From: Microthrixaceae bacterium
Lineage (GTDB): Bacteria; Actinomycetota; Acidimicrobiia; Acidimicrobiales; Acidimicrobilacustridaceae
Length of the DNA: 7,743 nt
Assembly: GCA_947455015.1 (NCBI GenBank)
Contig: CANGMY010000063.1
Coordinates: 1 to 7,743, forward strand
Direction of reading: 5' to 3'
The notes under the pieces were generated by a model. The model ran no database searches, was not told where the DNA came from, and saw only the letters and a list, made by a program, of their open reading frames with translations. Numbering within the stretch: position 1 is the first letter of the stretch; each line of letters starts with the position of its first letter. The translations under genes were made by a program, and so were the position numbers. Positions 5,923 to 7,743 of the stretch are shown here, piece after piece.

Positions 5923-7743
5923 TCAGAGCCCGGTGACCGCGCGCCAAACGCGTTCGGCGGTGTAGGGCATGTCGAGGTGCGTGACACCAAATGGCGAGAG
6001 TGCATCGATAACTGCGCTCTGCACTGCAGGCGTTCCGCCGATGGCACCCGATTCCCCGATGCCCTTGGCGCCAAGCGGATTCACCGGCGAAGGAGTCTCG
6101 AGCGGAACCAGATCAAAGCTCGGGAACTCTGCTGCAGAACCAAATGCGTAATCGGCAAAGTTTGAGGTCTGAGGGTTTCCGTCTTCGTCGTACATCATGT
6201 GTTCGAACAACGCTTGACCGACACCTTGGGCGATGCCACCGTGACGCTGACCTTCGACGATGAGCGGATTCAAGATGCGTCCGGCGTCGTCGCATGTGAC
6301 GATGCGACGCAACGTGACCTTGCCGGTTTCGGTATCGACTTCGACCTCGGCCACGTGTGCGCCAAACGGGAATGTCGCGTTCTCGGCGCTAAACGTGAGT
6401 GACGCTTCGATTGGCAGACCCATCGCACCAGCCCCAACGGGATCAACGATGTCGCCCGCGGTTCCGACTTCGGCCCACGTCTTTGAAACGCTTGGAGTGC
6501 CAGCAACGTGGAAGACACCACGATCGGCATCGAGTTCGATATCGGCGGCATTTGCTTCGAGCAGTTCGGCAGCGACCTGGCGTGCTTTGTCGACGACCTC
6601 ACCAGTTGCGGTCCAGACCGCTGAACCACCCAACTGCAGCGACCGGGAACCCATCGTGCCCATACCTTCGGCAACACGATCGGTATCGCCGGCAACAACT
6701 TCGATGGCGTCCATCGGAATGCCAGTGAGATCGCTCGCCAGCATCGCCCACGCTGTGTTGTGACCCTGGCCGTGCGACGAGGAGCCGGTGTACACCGTGA
6801 GTCCACCGTTCTTGCGAAGCACAACCTTGGCGAATTCGCCATGGCTGCCTGCGGGACCGGCAGTGATCTCGACATAGACGCAGACACCAATACCAAGTTG
6901 CACCGGATCGCCGGCCGCACGACGAGCGGCTTGTTCAGCGCGCAATCCTTCGTAGTCGGCTTCGGCAAGCGCGAGATCAAGCGCTTCTTGATAGTTACCG
7001 CTGTCGTAGATGGCACCGGTAGGAGTCGTGAATGGGAACGCATCGGCAGCAATGAGGTTGCGGCGACGAACCTCAACCGGGTCCATTCCGATTTCTGCAG
7101 CGAAAAGGTCGAACGCACGCTCGACCGCTGCTGTCGCCTCGGGACGACCTGCACCGCGGTAGGCCTCGATCGGTGTCGTATTTGTCATCACCGACTTGGT
7201 ATTGCACTCGACCTTTGGAATGTCATAGGTACCCGGAGCCATGGTGCGCGTCATAAACGGGAGGAATGTACCCATACCCGGATACGCGCCAACGTCCTGC
7301 AGAACGGTGAGTCGATACGCCTCGACCTTGCCGTCTCTCGACCCGCCGATTTCGATCTTGTGAACCTGACCGCGACCATGCGGCATCGACACCATTGACT
7401 CGCTACGCGATTCGGCCCAACGGATTGGACGGCCGATTTTGCGCGACACCCATGGAAGCAGAAGTTCATCGGTCTGCAGGTTGATCTTGGCGCCGAACCC
7501 GCCACCAACCGCAGGCGCAATGACATGAACCTGCTCTGGTTCAAGGTCGTAAACACCGGCGAGCTTGCCCTTCACCGAATGTGGAGCCTGGGTTGACACC
7601 CACGCAATAAGGCGACCCTCGTGCCACACAACTGCGACACCGCGTGGCTCAAGCGGGGCGACAGCAACGCGCTGATTGACGATGTCGCGAGTAACGACGA
7701 CTTCGCATCCATCAAACAACTCTTCGGAGTAGCCAAACGGAAC
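5923..7743 (-). CDS. coxL: CoxL, form II-type: molybdenum-binding large subunit of CODH-like hydroxylase (partial, N-terminus off right edge)
   Basis: 606 residues are visible, beginning VPFGYSEELFDG at the window edge with the frame still open, so about 170-200 N-terminal residues of a roughly 780-800-residue subunit are missing. Visible landmarks (numbered in the fragment) are GGGFGAK (80-86), AYRGAGR (194-200), GSSSHGQGHNTAW (320-332), DDAGRILNPLIVEGQ (485-499) and GAKGIGESGAIGG (558-570), whose E564 corresponds to the catalytic glutamate of the xanthine oxidase family. These bind the molybdopterin cytosine dinucleotide and position the substrate. AYRGAGR is the form II signature; proven CO oxidisers carry AYxCSFR, whose cysteine binds copper. 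The enzyme is therefore a CODH-like hydroxylase whose substrate may not be CO. It lies on the strand opposite coxS and coxM. No break or frameshift is seen. Confidence 0.95.
   Translation of the reverse strand, partial: VPFGYSEELFDGCEVVVTRDIVNQRVAVAPLEPRGVAVVWHEGRLIAWVSTQAPHSVKGKLAGVYDLEPEQVHVIAPAVGGGFGAKINLQTDELLLPWVSRKIGRPIRWAESRSESMVSMPHGRGQVHKIEIGGSRDGKVEAYRLTVLQDVGAYPGMGTFLPFMTRTMAPGTYDIPKVECNTKSVMTNTTPIEAYRGAGRPEATAAVERAFDLFAAEIGMDPVEVRRRNLIAADAFPFTTPTGAIYDSGNYQEALDLALAEADYEGLRAEQAARRAAGDPVQLGIGVCVYVEITAGPAGSHGEFAKVVLRKNGGLTVYTGSSSHGQGHNTAWAMLASDLTGIPMDAIEVVAGDTDRVAEGMGTMGSRSLQLGGSAVWTATGEVVDKARQVAAELLEANAADIELDADRGVFHVAGTPSVSKTWAEVGTAGDIVDPVGAGAMGLPIEASLTFSAENATFPFGAHVAEVEVDTETGKVTLRRIVTCDDAGRILNPLIVEGQRHGGIAQGVGQALFEHMMYDEDGNPQTSNFADYAFGSAAEFPSFDLVPLETPSPVNPLGAKGIGESGAIGGTPAVQSAVIDALSPFGVTHLDMPYTAERVWRAVTGL

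Noticed and set aside
7144..7164. Form I (proven CO-oxidising) CoxL
   Set aside because: The diagnostic loop is AYRGAGR, not AYxCSFR.
6260..7398. Plus- and minus-strand alternate frames inside coxL
   Set aside because: The coxL frame is continuous with full molybdenum hydroxylase motifs; the others are shadows.
7717..7719. TTG 7719 as the true start of CoxL
   Set aside because: The frame remains open to the window edge and matches the family upstream; the N-terminal 170-200 residues of CoxL would otherwise be missing.
1..7743. tRNA, rRNA, CRISPR, insertion sequence, prophage or toxin-antitoxin content
   Set aside because: I found no repeat array, terminal inverted repeats, transposase motifs or tRNA-like cloverleaf; coding density leaves gaps of at most about 100 bases.

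Overview
The window is an almost fully coding stretch of a moderately GC-rich bacterial chromosome. It carries a molybdenum hydroxylase locus of the aerobic carbon monoxide dehydrogenase (cox) type. GTG starts, 4-base start/stop overlaps and a possible leaderless start point to an actinobacterium. The moderate rather than extreme GC would suit an acidimicrobial-type lineage, but that placement is a guess from style, not from a marker gene.

Layout from left to right. A MobA/MocA-like nucleotidyltransferase on the minus strand (1-384) is cut by the left edge. A divergent gap of about 100 bases follows. Next are coxS (486-959, 2Fe-2S subunit) and coxM (956-1783, FAD subunit) on the plus strand, overlapping by GTGA. 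A short hairpin at 1786-1807 separates coxM from a convergent minus-strand run. Read in its own direction, that run is coxL (7743 to 5923, cut by the right edge), a 48-residue single-span membrane peptide (5907-5761), a pirin-family protein (5753-5049), a 45-base gap, then coxD (MoxR-type AAA+ ATPase, 5003-4089), coxE (VWA protein, 4092-2926), a short XdhC/CoxI-domain protein (2929-2615) and a longer XdhC-family protein (2618-1821). The last four genes are chained by 4-base ATGA or GTGA overlaps.

How they fit together: CoxL, CoxM and CoxS would form the molybdenum-cytosine-dinucleotide, FAD and 2x[2Fe-2S] hydroxylase. The nucleotidyltransferase would make or supply the dinucleotide cofactor. 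The XdhC-type proteins would handle cofactor sulfuration and insertion, and CoxD/CoxE would remodel the active site. CoxL carries AYRGAGR, the signature of the form II (CODH-like) clade, not the AYxCSFR loop of proven CO dehydrogenases. CO is therefore not an assured substrate.

Most of the locus belongs to well-known families. The less ordinary points are the split, convergent arrangement of the three structural subunits, the unannotated membrane peptide and pirin gene placed between coxL and coxD, the pair of XdhC paralogues of which one lacks the cysteines of the other, and a possible leaderless internal promoter with an inverted repeat before coxD. I see no RNA gene, mobile element, CRISPR array or phage feature, and no stretch over 300 bases without a gene.
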